Below, piece by piece: positions 6,540 to 16,566 of a stretch of DNA of 64,000 bases. Position numbers and translations under genes: made by a program. Source of the DNA: Paraburkholderia phenazinium (GTDB lineage Bacteria > Pseudomonadota > Gammaproteobacteria > Burkholderiales > Burkholderiaceae). The DNA lies in NCBI RefSeq assembly GCF_900142845.1, contig NZ_FSRU01000003.1:682001-746000 (forward strand), read 5' to 3'. Under the pieces are notes generated by a model. That model did no database searches. It had not been told where the DNA came from and was given only the letters and a program-made list of their open reading frames with translations. How positions within the stretch are numbered: the stretch's first letter is position 1; the number at the start of each line of letters is the position of its first letter.

Positions 6540-8033
6540 ATGAACGCACCCGCCGAACTGTCGGCTGAAGTGCTCGCGCAGCGCCAACGCGAGGTCGTGC
6601 AGGCACTGATGGCCGTGCTGCCGACCCACTGCCTGCTCTACCGCGAGGAAGACACCGTCGCCTACGAGTGCGACGGTCTCGCCGCCTACCGCCGGCTGCC
6701 GCTGGCGGTTGCCTTGCCGGAAACCGAATCGCAGGTGCAGCGCATCGTGCAGATCTGCCACCGGCTCGATGTGCCGATCGTGCCGCGCGGCGCCGGCACG
6801 GGTCTGTCGGGCGGCGCCATGCCGATCCGCCACGGCGTCGTGGTGTCGCTCGCGCGCTTCAGAAAAATCGTCGAAGTGGATTCATATGCGCGTACCGCTA
6901 CGGTTCAACCGGGCGTGCGCAACCTCGCTATTTCTGAAGCCGCCGCGCCCTATGGGCTCTACTACGCTCCCGATCCTTCGTCGCAGATTGCCTGCACGAT
7001 CGGCGGCAACGTGTCGGAAAATTCCGGCGGCGTGCACTGCCTGAAATACGGCCTGACCGTGCACAACGTGCTGCGGGTGCGGGCCATTACGATGGAAGGC
7101 GAAGTGGTCGAGTTCGGCTCGCTCGCGCCCGACGCGCCCGGGCTCGACCTGCTGGCGGTACTGATCGGCAGCGAAGGGATGTTCGCGATCGTCACCGAAG
7201 TCACCGTCAAGCTGATCCCCAAGCCGCAGACCGCGCAGGTCGTGATGGCGAGTTTCGACGACGTCGTGAAAGGCGGCGATGCGGTCGCCGGCATCATCGC
7301 GGCGGGCATCATTCCGGCCGGTCTGGAGATGATGGACAAGCCGGCGACGCGCGCCGTCGAAGAATTCGTCAACGCCGGTTACGATCTCGACGCCGCCGCC
7401 ATCCTGCTATGCGAGTCGGACGGCACGCCCGAAGAAGTGGCCGACGAAATCGTCCGCATGACGGCCGTGCTGCGCGAGCACGGCGCGACGCGCATCCAGA
7501 TTTCGCGCTCCGAAAGCGAACGCCTGCGCTTCTGGTCCGGGCGCAAGAACGCGTTCCCGGCGGCGGGCCGCATCTCCCCGGACTACTACTGCATGGACGG
7601 CACGGTGCCGCGTCGCAGTATCGGGCCGCTACTGGCGCGCATCGAAGTGATGGAAAAGAAGTACCAGCTGCGCTGTATCAACGTTTTCCATGCCGGCGAC
7701 GGCAACATGCATCCGCTGATCCTGTTCAACGGCAACGATCTGGACGAGTGGCACCGTGCCGAGGCGTTCGGCTCGGACATCCTCGAGACGTGCGTCGAGT
7801 TGGGCGGCACGGTGACGGGGGAACATGGCGTCGGCATCGAAAAGATCAATTCCATGTGCGTGCAGTTCTCGCCCGAAGAACGCGATGCGTTTCACGCCGT
7901 CAAACGGGCTTTCGACCCGCCCGGCCTGCTGAACCCGGACAAGGGCATCCCTACGCGAGCGCGCTGCGCCGAGTACGGCAAGATGCACGTGCGCGGCGGC
8001 TTGTTGCCGCATCCGGACCTGCCGCGCTTTTAG
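6540..8033 (+). CDS. glcD: Glycolate oxidase subunit GlcD (FAD subunit)
   Basis: A 497-residue catalytic FAD subunit of membrane-associated glycolate dehydrogenase, which converts glycolate to glyoxylate. The PCMH FAD domain has IVPRGAGTGLSGGAMP (about residues 80-95), SENSGGVHCLKYGLT and GSEGMFAIVTEVTVKLI. The C-terminal domain has NVFHAGDGNMHPLIL and TVTGEHGVGIEKI. Length equals E. coli GlcD (499). Good ribosome site GAGGAGA at 6527-6533. First gene of glcD-glcE-glcF. The operon lacks the glcC regulator, glcB malate synthase, glcG and glcA permease found in the E. coli glc locus, so regulation is not evident here. Confidence 0.95.
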   Translation: MNAPAELSAEVLAQRQREVVQALMAVLPTHCLLYREEDTVAYECDGLAAYRRLPLAVALPETESQVQRIVQICHRLDVPIVPRGAGTGLSGGAMPIRHGVVVSLARFRKIVEVDSYARTATVQPGVRNLAISEAAAPYGLYYAPDPSSQIACTIGGNVSENSGGVHCLKYGLTVHNVLRVRAITMEGEVVEFGSLAPDAPGLDLLAVLIGSEGMFAIVTEVTVKLIPKPQTAQVVMASFDDVVKGGDAVAGIIAAGIIPAGLEMMDKPATRAVEEFVNAGYDLDAAAILLCESDGTPEEVADEIVRMTAVLREHGATRIQISRSESERLRFWSGRKNAFPAAGRISPDYYCMDGTVPRRSIGPLLARIEVMEKKYQLRCINVFHAGDGNMHPLILFNGNDLDEWHRAEAFGSDILETCVELGGTVTGEHGVGIEKINSMCVQFSPEERDAFHAVKRAFDPPGLLNPDKGIPTRARCAEYGKMHVRGGLLPHPDLPRF

Positions 8034-8053
8034 GCGGCTTCCCCCGATCCACC

Positions 8054-8108
8054 GACAACCCGATGCGGGTCCGCTCCGGGTTGTCAGCACGCCTCTGCCA
8101 GGTACAAT
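8054..8108 (+). promoter_or_regulatory. Hairpin plus internal promoter ahead of glcE
   Basis: A 9-bp inverted repeat GACAACCCG / CGGGTTGTC (8054-8062, 8077-8085) lies in the glcD-glcE gap. Its right arm overlaps the -35 box TTGTCA (8081-8086), which is 16 bp from the -10 box TACAAT (8103-8108). This could be a second promoter for glcEF with an operator over its -35, or a weak terminator of glcD followed by a new promoter. Confidence 0.5.
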
Positions 8109-8136
8109 CGAGCGAAACACAACGAAGCAGGACACC

Positions 8137-9225
8137 ATGGAAGAGGACGACACCGTCGCCGCATGGTCCGAACGCATCCGTTCGGCCACCGCCGAAGGCC
8201 GCCCGCTACGCATTCGCGGCGGCGGCACCAAGGACTGGTACGGGCAGACGCTGGAGGGAGACATCCTCGACACGCGCGCGCATCGCGGCATCATTGCGTA
8301 TGACCCGGCCGAGCTGGTCATCACCGCACGCGCCGGCACGCCGCTGCTGGAAATCGAGGCGGCGCTGGCCGACCATGCCCAGATGCTCGCCTTCGAGCCA
8401 CCCCATTTCGGGCCTAGCGCTACTCTGGGCGGTTGCATCGCGGCCGGCATCGCCGGTCCGCGTCGCCCGTCCGCCGGGGCCGCGCGCGACTTCGTGCTCG
8501 GCGCGGTCATCATGAACGGCCAGGGCCAGGTGCTCCATTTCGGCGGCCAGGTGGTGAAAAATGTGGCCGGTTACGACGTCTCGCGGCTGTTGGCCGGTTC
8601 GCTCGGCACCCTCGGCCTGATCCTCGAGTTGTCGGTGAAAGTGTTGCCGTTGCCGAAGGCCGAAGCCACGCTCAAATTCGACATGAACGGCACCGACGCC
8701 GTGCGCAAGCTCAACGAATGGGGCGGCAGGCCGCTGCCGATCACCGCGAGCGCGTGGCGCAACGGCACGCTCGCAGTGCGCCTCGCCGGCGCCGAAGCGG
8801 CCGTCAAATCGGCGCGCTCGGCGCTGGGCGGCGAGGTGGTCGATGCCGTCGAAGCCGAACGTTTCTGGGCCGGCCTGCGCGAGCAGACCGACCCGTTCTT
8901 CGCGGCCATTGGACCGAAAAACGCCCTGTGGCGCCTCGCGCTGCCGTCGATCACGGAGCCGCTGCAACTGCCGGGCGCCCAGTTGATGGAATGGGGCGGC
9001 GGCCAGCGCTGGTGGATCACCGACACCGACGCGCAAACCGTGCGCATCAGCGCCAAACAGGCGGGCGGGCACGCCACCATCTTCCGCACCGGTCACGGCT
9101 ATGACCGCAGCGCGGGCGTGTTCACACCCTTGCCCGCCCCGCTGATGAAAATCCACCGTGGCCTGAAAGCCGCTTTTGACCCAGCCCGCATCTTCAATCG
9201 CGGCCGGCTGTACCCCGACTTCTGA
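8137..9225 (+). CDS. glcE: Glycolate oxidase subunit GlcE
   Basis: A 362-residue second FAD-binding subunit of glycolate oxidase. It resembles the FAD domain of GlcD but is shorter: PLRIRGGGTKDWYG near residue 25, PHFGPSATLGGCIAAGIAGPRRP, GGQVVKNVAGYDVSRLLAGSLGTLG, and the tail MKIHRGLKAAFDPARIFNRGRLYPDF. It forms a membrane-associated complex with GlcD and GlcF. It ends 8 bases before glcF, so they are co-transcribed. Length is typical (E. coli 350). Confidence 0.93.
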   Translation: MEEDDTVAAWSERIRSATAEGRPLRIRGGGTKDWYGQTLEGDILDTRAHRGIIAYDPAELVITARAGTPLLEIEAALADHAQMLAFEPPHFGPSATLGGCIAAGIAGPRRPSAGAARDFVLGAVIMNGQGQVLHFGGQVVKNVAGYDVSRLLAGSLGTLGLILELSVKVLPLPKAEATLKFDMNGTDAVRKLNEWGGRPLPITASAWRNGTLAVRLAGAEAAVKSARSALGGEVVDAVEAERFWAGLREQTDPFFAAIGPKNALWRLALPSITEPLQLPGAQLMEWGGGQRWWITDTDAQTVRISAKQAGGHATIFRTGHGYDRSAGVFTPLPAPLMKIHRGLKAAFDPARIFNRGRLYPDF

Positions 9226-9233
9226 GCGGCGCG

Positions 9234-10460
9234 ATGCAAACCAACCTCGCGGAATTCATTCGCCACACCCCCGACGGCGCCGAAGCCGACGCCATCCTGC
9301 GCAAGTGCGTGCATTGCGGCTTCTGCACCGCCACCTGCCCGACCTACCAGCTGCTCGGCGACGAGCTGGACGGACCGCGCGGGCGCATCTATCTGATCAA
9401 GCAGATGGTCGAAGGCGCGGAGGTGACGCGCAGTACCCAGACCCATCTGGATCGCTGCCTGACCTGCCGCAATTGCGAAACCACCTGCCCATCGGGCGTG
9501 CAGTATGGGCGACTGGTGGAAATCGGCCGCAAGATCACCGAAGAAAAGGTGACCCGTCCTTTCGGCCAACGGCTGCTGCGCCGCGTGCTGGCGAGCTTCG
9601 TGCCGAACAGCGCGCTATTCACGCCGGCCATGCGGCTCGGCCAGCACGTGCGCGCATTCTTGCCGAAGAAGTTGCGCGACAAGGTGCCGGCGCGCCAGCG
9701 CCCGCTCGAGTGGCCCGTCGCCAAGCACGAACGCAAGATGCTGATGCTCGCCGGTTGCGTGCAGCCGGCCATGATGCCGAACGTCAACATCGCCACCGCG
9801 CGCGTGCTCGATGCGCTCGGCGTCGAGACGATCGTCGCCGCCGAAGCCGGCTGCTGCGGCGCGATCCGGCTGCATCTGGGCTACAACGACGAAGCGCTCG
9901 ACGATATCCGCGCCAATATCGACGCCTGGTGGCCGTACGTCGAACAGGGCGTGGAGGCGATCGTGATGAACGCTTCCGGCTGCGGCGCCACGGTCAAGGA
10001 ATACGCGCACCTGCTGCGCCACGATCCGGCGTATGCCGAGAAAGCGCGGCGCATTGTCGGACTGACGCGCGACATCTCCGAGATCCTGCCGGAGTTCGAA
10101 GAGTCGCTCGTCGCCGTGACGCGCCGCCGCGCCGTCCATACCGTGGCGTTCCATCCGCCCTGCACGCTGCAGCACGGTCAGCAGTTGCGCGGCCAGGTCG
10201 AGCACGTGCTGGCCGCGCTCGGCATTGAAGTGCGTCTGCCGGCGGACAGCCATCTGTGCTGCGGTTCGGCCGGCACCTATTCGCTGACGCAGCCCACGCT
10301 CTCGTATGCGTTGCGCGATCAGAAGCTCGAGAAACTGCAGGCCCAGGAACCGCAGGTCATCGTCTCGGCCAACGTGGGCTGCATTGCGCACCTGCAAAGC
10401 GGCACCTCGACGCCAGTGGCGCACTGGATCGAACTCGTCGAGCACATGCTGTACGCGTGA
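9234..10460 (+). CDS. glcF: Glycolate oxidase iron-sulfur subunit GlcF
   Basis: A 408-residue iron-sulfur subunit that carries electrons from GlcD/GlcE towards the quinone pool. Two ferredoxin-type clusters are visible near the N-terminus: CVHCGFCTATCPTY (residues about 23-36) and CLTCRNCETTCPSG (about 73-86). The C-terminal CCG domains show the motifs AEAGCCGAIRL, HPPCTLQHGQQ and SHLCCGSAGTYS. Length equals E. coli GlcF (407). Last gene of glcDEF. Confidence 0.95.
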   Translation: MQTNLAEFIRHTPDGAEADAILRKCVHCGFCTATCPTYQLLGDELDGPRGRIYLIKQMVEGAEVTRSTQTHLDRCLTCRNCETTCPSGVQYGRLVEIGRKITEEKVTRPFGQRLLRRVLASFVPNSALFTPAMRLGQHVRAFLPKKLRDKVPARQRPLEWPVAKHERKMLMLAGCVQPAMMPNVNIATARVLDALGVETIVAAEAGCCGAIRLHLGYNDEALDDIRANIDAWWPYVEQGVEAIVMNASGCGATVKEYAHLLRHDPAYAEKARRIVGLTRDISEILPEFEESLVAVTRRRAVHTVAFHPPCTLQHGQQLRGQVEHVLAALGIEVRLPADSHLCCGSAGTYSLTQPTLSYALRDQKLEKLQAQEPQVIVSANVGCIAHLQSGTSTPVAHWIELVEHMLYA

Positions 10461-10532
10461 TGAACGAGATGGCGCGGCGGGGGTCCGTATAATCCGGTAC
10501 ATCGTCCCTGTGCAGATTTCTCCTGACGTCTC

Positions 10533-11231
10533 ATGCCCGATCTCGTACACAACTTCCACGCGGTTCTGGAGCGGATTGCCCTTGCCGCGCAACTCGCGGG
10601 ACGCGACCCGCGTTCGGTCGCCCTCCTCGCGGTGTCGAAGACGTTTCCCGCCGAAGACGTGCGCGCCGCGCATGCGGCCGGCCAGCGTATGTTCGGCGAA
10701 AACTACGTGCAGGAATCGTTGACGAAGATCGAGGCGCTGGCGGACCTGCGCGCATCGCTCGAATGGCATTTCATCGGGCCGCTGCAATCGAACAAGACGC
10801 GCCCGGTTGCGGAGAATTTCGACTGGGTGCATTCGGTCGACCGGCTGAAGATTGCGCAGCGGCTCGCCGAACAGCGTCCGGCGCATTTGCCGCCGCTCAA
10901 TGTGTGCCTGCAGGTGAACGTGAGCGGCGAGGCGTCGAAAGCCGGTGTGACGCCGGCTGAAGCGGCCGAAGCGGCGCACGCGATCGCCGCCCTGCCGCAA
11001 CTGCGCCTGCGCGGTCTGATGTCGATTCCCGAACCGGCCGAAACCATCGAAGCACAACGCGCGCCGCATCGCCAGCTACGCGAACTGTTCGAGCGGCTCC
11101 GTGCCGACGGACTCGAACTGGATACGCTGTCGATCGGCATGTCGGGCGATCTCGAAGCCGCGGTGCTCGAAGGCGCGACGATCGTGCGCGTCGGCACGGC
11201 GATTTTCGGCGCCCGCGATTACTCCCACTGA
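10533..11231 (+). CDS. yggS: YggS family pyridoxal-phosphate homeostasis protein
   Basis: A 232-residue cytoplasmic PLP-binding protein with alanine-racemase-like N-terminal barrel fold and no known catalytic activity; the family buffers PLP. The PLP lysine is in LLAVSKTFPAEDV (about residue 37), followed by FGENYVQE, EWHFIGPLQSNK, GLMSIPEP and SIGMSGDLEAAVLEGATIVRVGTAIFG, all family signatures. A perfect TATAAT -10 box lies at 10488-10493. It is 16 bp upstream of proC; the yggS-proC pair is widely conserved and reflects co-transcription. Confidence 0.93.
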   Translation: MPDLVHNFHAVLERIALAAQLAGRDPRSVALLAVSKTFPAEDVRAAHAAGQRMFGENYVQESLTKIEALADLRASLEWHFIGPLQSNKTRPVAENFDWVHSVDRLKIAQRLAEQRPAHLPPLNVCLQVNVSGEASKAGVTPAEAAEAAHAIAALPQLRLRGLMSIPEPAETIEAQRAPHRQLRELFERLRADGLELDTLSIGMSGDLEAAVLEGATIVRVGTAIFGARDYSH

Positions 11232-11247
11232 CCTCTCCCGGATCATC

Positions 11248-12063
11248 ATGAAAATTGCCTTCATCGGCGGCGGCAACATGGCTGCTGCAATCATCGGCGG
11301 CCTGATCAAACACGGCGTCGCGCCGACCGACCTGTACGCGATCGACCCCAACGAAGACGCCCGCAAGCGCAACGAGCAACAGTTCGGCGTTCGCACGGGC
11401 GCCGGCGCGGATGCCGCGCTCGCGCCGTTCGACGCGATCGTGCTGGCCGTCAAGCCGCAGATTCTCAAGACGGTGGCGGAAGGACTGGCGCCGCATCTCG
11501 GCGACAGGCAGGTGGTGATCAGCATTGCCGCGGGGATTCGCAGCAACAATCTGTCGCGCTGGCTCAACGGCCATCAACGCATCGTGCGTGTGATGCCCAA
11601 TACCCCTGCGCTGATCGGCATGGGCGTCGCCGGCCTGACGGCGACGGGCAGTGTCGACGCAGCAGACCGTGCGCTCGCCGCCCAGGTACTGGGCGCGGTG
11701 GGTGAGACCGTCTGGTTCGACGACGAAGCGAAGATCGACGCCGTGACTGCCATCTCGGGTAGCGGGCCGGCCTACGTGTTCTACTTCATCGAAGCGCTGC
11801 AGGAAGCCGCGCGCCAGCTCGGCATGGACGAAGCGCAAGGCCGCGCGCTGGCCGTCGCAACCTTCACCGGCGCCGCACAACTGGCTGCGCAATCCGACGA
11901 GCCGCCGGGTGTATTGCGCGAACGGGTGACGTCGAAAGGCGGTACGACGGCGGCCGCGCTTGCCTCGTTCGACGCGAGCGGCATCAAGGATGCGATCGTG
12001 CGCGGCGTGCTGGCGGCCGATGCGCGGGCCAAGGAAATGGGCGACGAGTTCGGCAAGCTGTAA
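11248..12063 (+). CDS. proC: Pyrroline-5-carboxylate reductase
   Basis: A 271-residue enzyme for the last step of proline synthesis, reducing 1-pyrroline-5-carboxylate with NAD(P)H. The N-terminal Rossmann motif IAFIGGGNMAAAIIGGL, the segment IVRVMPNTPALIGMGV and the C-terminal catalytic SGSGPAYVFYFIEAL ... RVTSKGGTTAAAL identify ProC. The ATG at 11248 follows yggS by 16 bp; frames extending upstream run into yggS and are not real. Confidence 0.96.
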   Translation: MKIAFIGGGNMAAAIIGGLIKHGVAPTDLYAIDPNEDARKRNEQQFGVRTGAGADAALAPFDAIVLAVKPQILKTVAEGLAPHLGDRQVVISIAAGIRSNNLSRWLNGHQRIVRVMPNTPALIGMGVAGLTATGSVDAADRALAAQVLGAVGETVWFDDEAKIDAVTAISGSGPAYVFYFIEALQEAARQLGMDEAQGRALAVATFTGAAQLAAQSDEPPGVLRERVTSKGGTTAAALASFDASGIKDAIVRGVLAADARAKEMGDEFGKL

Positions 12064-12138
12064 GGGGGATCGAGCGGCCCGCGGCTAACCACCAGGCCGC
12101 TTCAGTCCGGCAGACTGCGCGGCCGCGCTGCGCCGCCC

Positions 12139-13002
12139 TCAGAACGACGCAGCCGCATAGTGCGCCGCAATCCCCACAAACAGCGCGCCGCCCAGCCAGT
12201 TGTTATGGCGAAAGGCGGCAAAGCACGGCATGCGCTCGCGATTGCGGATCAGCGTGTAGTGGTAAATCGCGCAGCCCGCGGCCGCGGCCCAGCCGAGCCA
12301 ATACAGCGGACCAAAACCCAGCGTCAAGCCAATACGAATGTAGATGCCGAGCGTGAACGCGTAGCACAGCATGATCGCAAAGACATCGTAGCGGCCGAAG
12401 GTCAGCGCCGAGGTGCGGATGCCGATCTTGATGTCGTCGTCGCGATCGACCATGGCGTATTCCGTGTCGTACGCCACCGACCAGAACACGTTGGCGAGCA
12501 GCATCAGCCAGGCGAGCATCGGCACATGGCCCTGCACGGCGGCAAAGGCCATCGGGATGCCGAACCCGAAGGCGATGCCCAGATACGCCTGCGGGATCGC
12601 GAAGAAACGCTTGGTGAACGGATACGAACCCGCCACGAACAGCGCCGCCACCGAGAGCTCTTTGGTCAGCGTATTGAGCGGCAGAATCAGCAGAAACGAC
12701 ACCAGCGCGAGCGCCGCGGCCAGCACCAGCGCTTCCCACGCCTTGATCTTGCCGGAGGTGATCGGCCGGTTTTCGGTGCGCTTCACGTAGCGGTCGAAAT
12801 CGCGGTCGGCATAGTCGTTGACGGCGCAGCCGGCCGAGCGCATCAGGATCGTGCCCAGCGTGAAGATCACCAGCAGCGACAGCGATGGACGCCCTTCCGA
12901 CGCAATCCACAGCGCGTTGAGTGTCGGCCAGAGCAGCAGCAGGCTGCCGATCGGCTTGTCCATGCGGACGAGGCGCAGAAACAGGGGAAGTCGGGCGAAC
13001 AT
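12139..13002 (-). CDS. ubiA: 4-hydroxybenzoate octaprenyltransferase
   Basis: A 287-residue integral membrane prenyltransferase that attaches the polyprenyl tail to 4-hydroxybenzoate in ubiquinone synthesis. Both Asp-rich sites are present: [20 protein letters not shown] (about residues 62-81) and [21 protein letters not shown] (about 180-200), along with about eight hydrophobic helices. N-terminal [19 protein letters not shown] is typical. It is monocistronic and convergent with proC; no clear terminator is visible between them. Confidence 0.95.
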   Translation of the reverse strand: MFARLPLFLRLVRMDKPIGSLLLLWPTLNALWIASEGRPSLSLLVIFTLGTILMRSAGCAVNDYADRDFDRYVKRTENRPITSGKIKAWEALVLAAALALVSFLLILPLNTLTKELSVAALFVAGSYPFTKRFFAIPQAYLGIAFGFGIPMAFAAVQGHVPMLAWLMLLANVFWSVAYDTEYAMVDRDDDIKIGIRTSALTFGRYDVFAIMLCYAFTLGIYIRIGLTLGFGPLYWLGWAAAAGCAIYHYTLIRNRERMPCFAAFRHNNWLGGALFVGIAAHYAAASF

Positions 13003-13114
13003 GGGCGGGCGTCGTCAAGTGCAGGCGGTGGCCACATTTTAAGGTATGTGCGCGAGGGGCACTGCGAAAGCGCGCAGCGCAATGGCGCGCCGCTTCGGTT
13101 TAAGTTCGGCCCAC

Positions 13115-13143
13115 CAAAAACAAAGCCTCCCGTTCAGGGAGGC
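13115..13143 (-). terminator. Intrinsic terminator of the first dps gene
   Basis: On the minus strand: stem GCCTCCC (13143-13137) / GGGAGGC (13131-13125), 5-nt loop, followed by TTTGTTTTT (13124-13116). It lies about 24 bases past the dps stop. Confidence 0.88.
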
Positions 13144-13166
13144 CCGGTACTTCAGCTCGCTACCGC

Positions 13167-13655
13167 TTAAGCCAGCATCGAACGCAGCATCCACGCGGTC
13201 TTTTCGTGCGTCTGCATGCGTTGCGTGAGCAGGTCGGCGGTCGGCTCGTCGTTGGCGGCTTCCGTTGCCGGGAAAATGCCGCGCGCGGTGCGCACCACGG
13301 CTTCCTGGCCTTCCACCAACTGGCGAATCATCTCTTCCGCTGCGGGCACGCCGTCCGCTTCCGGGATCGACGACAGCTTCGCAAACTCCTTGTAGCTGCC
13401 CGGCGCATGCACGCCCAGCGCACGGATGCGTTCGGCGATCGAATCGACGGCCAGCGCCAGTTCGTTGTACTGCGTCTCGAACATCAGGTGCAGCGTGTTG
13501 AACATCGGACCCGTGACGTTCCAGTGGAAGTTATGGGTCTTCAGATACAGCGTGTACGTATCGGCGAGCAGATGCGACAGGCCGTCGGCGATCTTCTTGC
13601 GATCCTTGTCGCTGATACCAATGTTGACGTGTTGCACGGTTTCTTTTTTGGCCAT
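13167..13655 (-). CDS. dps: Dps family ferritin-like DNA-protection protein (first copy)
   Basis: A 162-residue Dps-type miniferritin starting [13 protein letters not shown]. It binds Fe(II) and uses H2O2 to oxidise it, and may condense DNA. Ferroxidase residues are in [11 protein letters not shown] (His) and [21 protein letters not shown] (Asp/Glu). The start at 13655 is fixed by AAAAGGAG just upstream; the longer frame to 13835 has no family similarity beyond this Met. It lies at the downstream end of the recG-oxyR-katA-dps stress island and ends at its own terminator. It matches the DpsA type linked to oxyR in Burkholderia. Confidence 0.93.
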   Translation of the reverse strand: MAKKETVQHVNIGISDKDRKKIADGLSHLLADTYTLYLKTHNFHWNVTGPMFNTLHLMFETQYNELALAVDSIAERIRALGVHAPGSYKEFAKLSSIPEADGVPAAEEMIRQLVEGQEAVVRTARGIFPATEAANDEPTADLLTQRMQTHEKTAWMLRSMLA

Positions 13656-13874
13656 GACGACTCCTTTTGACGAGTGGTGCGAAGCGGCAGGCAGAGCACG
13701 ATGCGCCAATGCGCAAACCCTGTACCTGCGAACGTCCGCCAGTTTATCGTACAAATACGCAAATTTTGCACGACCGCTGCCCGCGAGCCGCGTTGCACAC
13801 CAACGCCAGACCGTCAGCAACCTGAGGTTGCCCACACCACCAGGGCGTTGCCCTCGGCTGTGTCTTCACTCGCG

Positions 13875-14360
13875 TTACTTTGCGTAGTGATGGGCTTCGA
13901 CCTTCCACAAATATTCGTCCACGGCACGCGAGATCTGGGTGAAGAGATCGGATGTCGTCGGATCTCCAGCGCTACCCGACTCCATGATGGCCGCAAGCAT
14001 CTGCTGTCCGTATTTCGCAAGCGCACCCGCGATCTGGCGCACGTGGTCATTGCCGTCCTGCCATTCGAGCGAATACCGTTCGAGCGGCGTTTTGTCCGCC
14101 ACCTGCTGGACCCGGCCGTCGGCCGTGCCGCCGAGGGCGACGAGACGCTCCGCACTCAGATCGGCCCACTCGATAGCGGCAGTGTGAAGCTCGTCGAACA
14201 GCAAATGCAGCGCGATGAAGTTGGGACCCTTCACGTTCCAGTGCGCCTGCTTCGCCTGCCGCTGCATGTCGATCGCGGTGACGAGCGAATGGCCGAGCAG
14301 ATCCACAGACTTGCGCCGAATCTCTTGCGGCAGAGTATTGCGCGTAGGGTGAAGCGACAT
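13875..14360 (-). CDS. Dps family ferritin-like protein (second, divergent copy)
   Basis: A 161-residue miniferritin, MSLHPTRNTLPQEIRRKSVD at the N-terminus. The ferroxidase signature is kept: KQAHWNVKGPNFIALHLLFDELHTAAIEW, with His, Asp and Glu ligands. Only moderately similar to the other Dps (13167-13655), so the pair is not a recent duplication. Short N-terminal region, like E. coli-type Dps. It lies 44 bp downstream of the 52-aa small gene and probably forms one transcript with it. Role by family: Fe/H2O2 detoxification in stationary phase or peroxide stress. Confidence 0.92.
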   Translation of the reverse strand: MSLHPTRNTLPQEIRRKSVDLLGHSLVTAIDMQRQAKQAHWNVKGPNFIALHLLFDELHTAAIEWADLSAERLVALGGTADGRVQQVADKTPLERYSLEWQDGNDHVRQIAGALAKYGQQMLAAIMESGSAGDPTTSDLFTQISRAVDEYLWKVEAHHYAK

Positions 14361-14404
14361 GACAACCTCCGTGTGAAAAGTGCAAAAAACTTCGTCGGTC
14401 AGGG

Positions 14405-14563
14405 TTAGTGGCCCGACAGGTGTTGCAGCGCGTGCGACGCGATCAACGCATAGCCGCTCGTCACGATGGCGAGCCCGACCAGCTTGCGCGAGAAGTTGCC
14501 GCCAAACACCATCCGTGCGTCACGCGCGAGCCGTGCGCTGCCGGTACTCAACATATGAACCAT
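14405..14563 (-). CDS. Small membrane protein, 52 aa, between katA and dps
   Basis: A 52-codon frame (ATG at 14563, TAA at 14405-14407) preceded by a strong ribosome site AAGGAG at 14571-14576, 7 bases from the start. The peptide begins MVHMLSTGSARLARDARM, then a basic segment NFSRKL and one hydrophobic helix LVGLAIVTSGYALIASHAL, ending QHLSGH. This suggests a single-pass inner-membrane protein, N-terminus inside by the positive-inside rule. It sits between katA and a dps gene, all on the minus strand, so peroxide-linked expression is likely. I do not recognise a family. The strong SD and compact fit between neighbours argue that it is real. Confidence 0.68.
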   Translation of the reverse strand: MVHMLSTGSARLARDARMVFGGNFSRKLVGLAIVTSGYALIASHALQHLSGH

Positions 14564-14634
14564 GATCGTTCTCCTTCGCTTCGTCTTCGAACCGGCAACA
14601 CGCGCATGCGCTCGCCATCACTATCGGATCGGCC

Positions 14635-14692
14635 CAGGCGGTGTGCTTTAACCGCCTGAGCCTGCAGCACCTGCCGGCCCCGTTAGCCGGCA
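14635..14692 (-). other. Two hairpins between katA and the 52-aa gene
   Basis: CAGGCGGT / ACCGCCTG (14635-14642, 14651-14658) and TGCCGGC / GCCGGCA (14672-14678, 14686-14692) form two perfect 7-8-bp stems just after the katA stop. No T run follows on the minus strand, so they may be a factor-dependent terminator or mRNA stabilisers that lower downstream expression. Confidence 0.5.
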
Positions 14693-14714
14693 TCGCGCAT
14701 GCTTCGCTTGATAC

Positions 14715-16166
<1,452 letters not shown>

Positions 16167-16257
16167 CGTGTATTCCTGGTGAGGTAGTGTTGTTGTGAGG
16201 AAAGCAGGCTGCGCGCGCAGTCTTGCGATGCAGCGGCCCACCCGTCCGGAAGACGGC

Positions 16258-16395
16258 TCAGGCGCTCAGCGCGCGGTCGACCAGCAACGAGAACGCAACG
16301 GTGCGCATGCTGCTCAGCGACGCCGCAAGGCGATTGACCGGCACAGTACGTTGGGTGGAAAGCGGCTGGGATTGCTGCGCGTGAGACTGGGTCAT
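16258..16395 (-). CDS. Small protein, 45 aa, upstream of katA
   Basis: A 45-codon frame (ATG at 16395, TGA at 16258-16260) with a near-perfect ribosome site GGAGGAAG at 16399-16406. It starts [20 protein letters not shown] and ends with a more hydrophobic half, [20 protein letters not shown]. It lies between a candidate OxyR-regulated promoter and katA, same strand. It could be a small stress protein or an upstream frame that tunes katA translation. No family recognised. Support is the strong SD, position and intact frame; codon bias alone cannot prove it. Confidence 0.6.
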   Translation of the reverse strand: MTQSHAQQSQPLSTQRTVPVNRLAASLSSMRTVAFSLLVDRALSA

Positions 16396-16438
16396 GACTT
16401 CCTCCGTGTCTTGTGGGATCGGGTGATCCATGGAGGAA

Positions 16439-16511
16439 ACTATAACAATGCTATCGAAAATTAGTATTTGATTAATTTTATCTATTCGATAGGGGCCGAC
16501 GCTATCGGCCC
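16439..16511 (-). promoter_or_regulatory. Candidate OxyR-controlled promoter region of katA
   Basis: On the minus strand a -10-like TATAGT lies at 16444-16439 without a good -35, typical of activator-dependent promoters. ATAG elements spaced exactly 7 nt apart occur at 16454-16451 and 16443-16440. Further upstream CGATAG / CTATCG inverted boxes (16487-16492, 16502-16507) and CTATTCGATAG are present. A 7-bp hairpin GGGCCGA / TCGGCCC (16493-16499, 16505-16511) may also end oxyR transcription. The ATAG/CTAT elements resemble OxyR half-sites, but the full four-element spacing is not met, so the site is a candidate only. Confidence 0.45.
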
Positions 16512-16566
16512 GAAGTGCTGCCGGCCAGCGCCCGCGGCGGCGCCGGCCTTGCCTCGAAAGGCGTGC

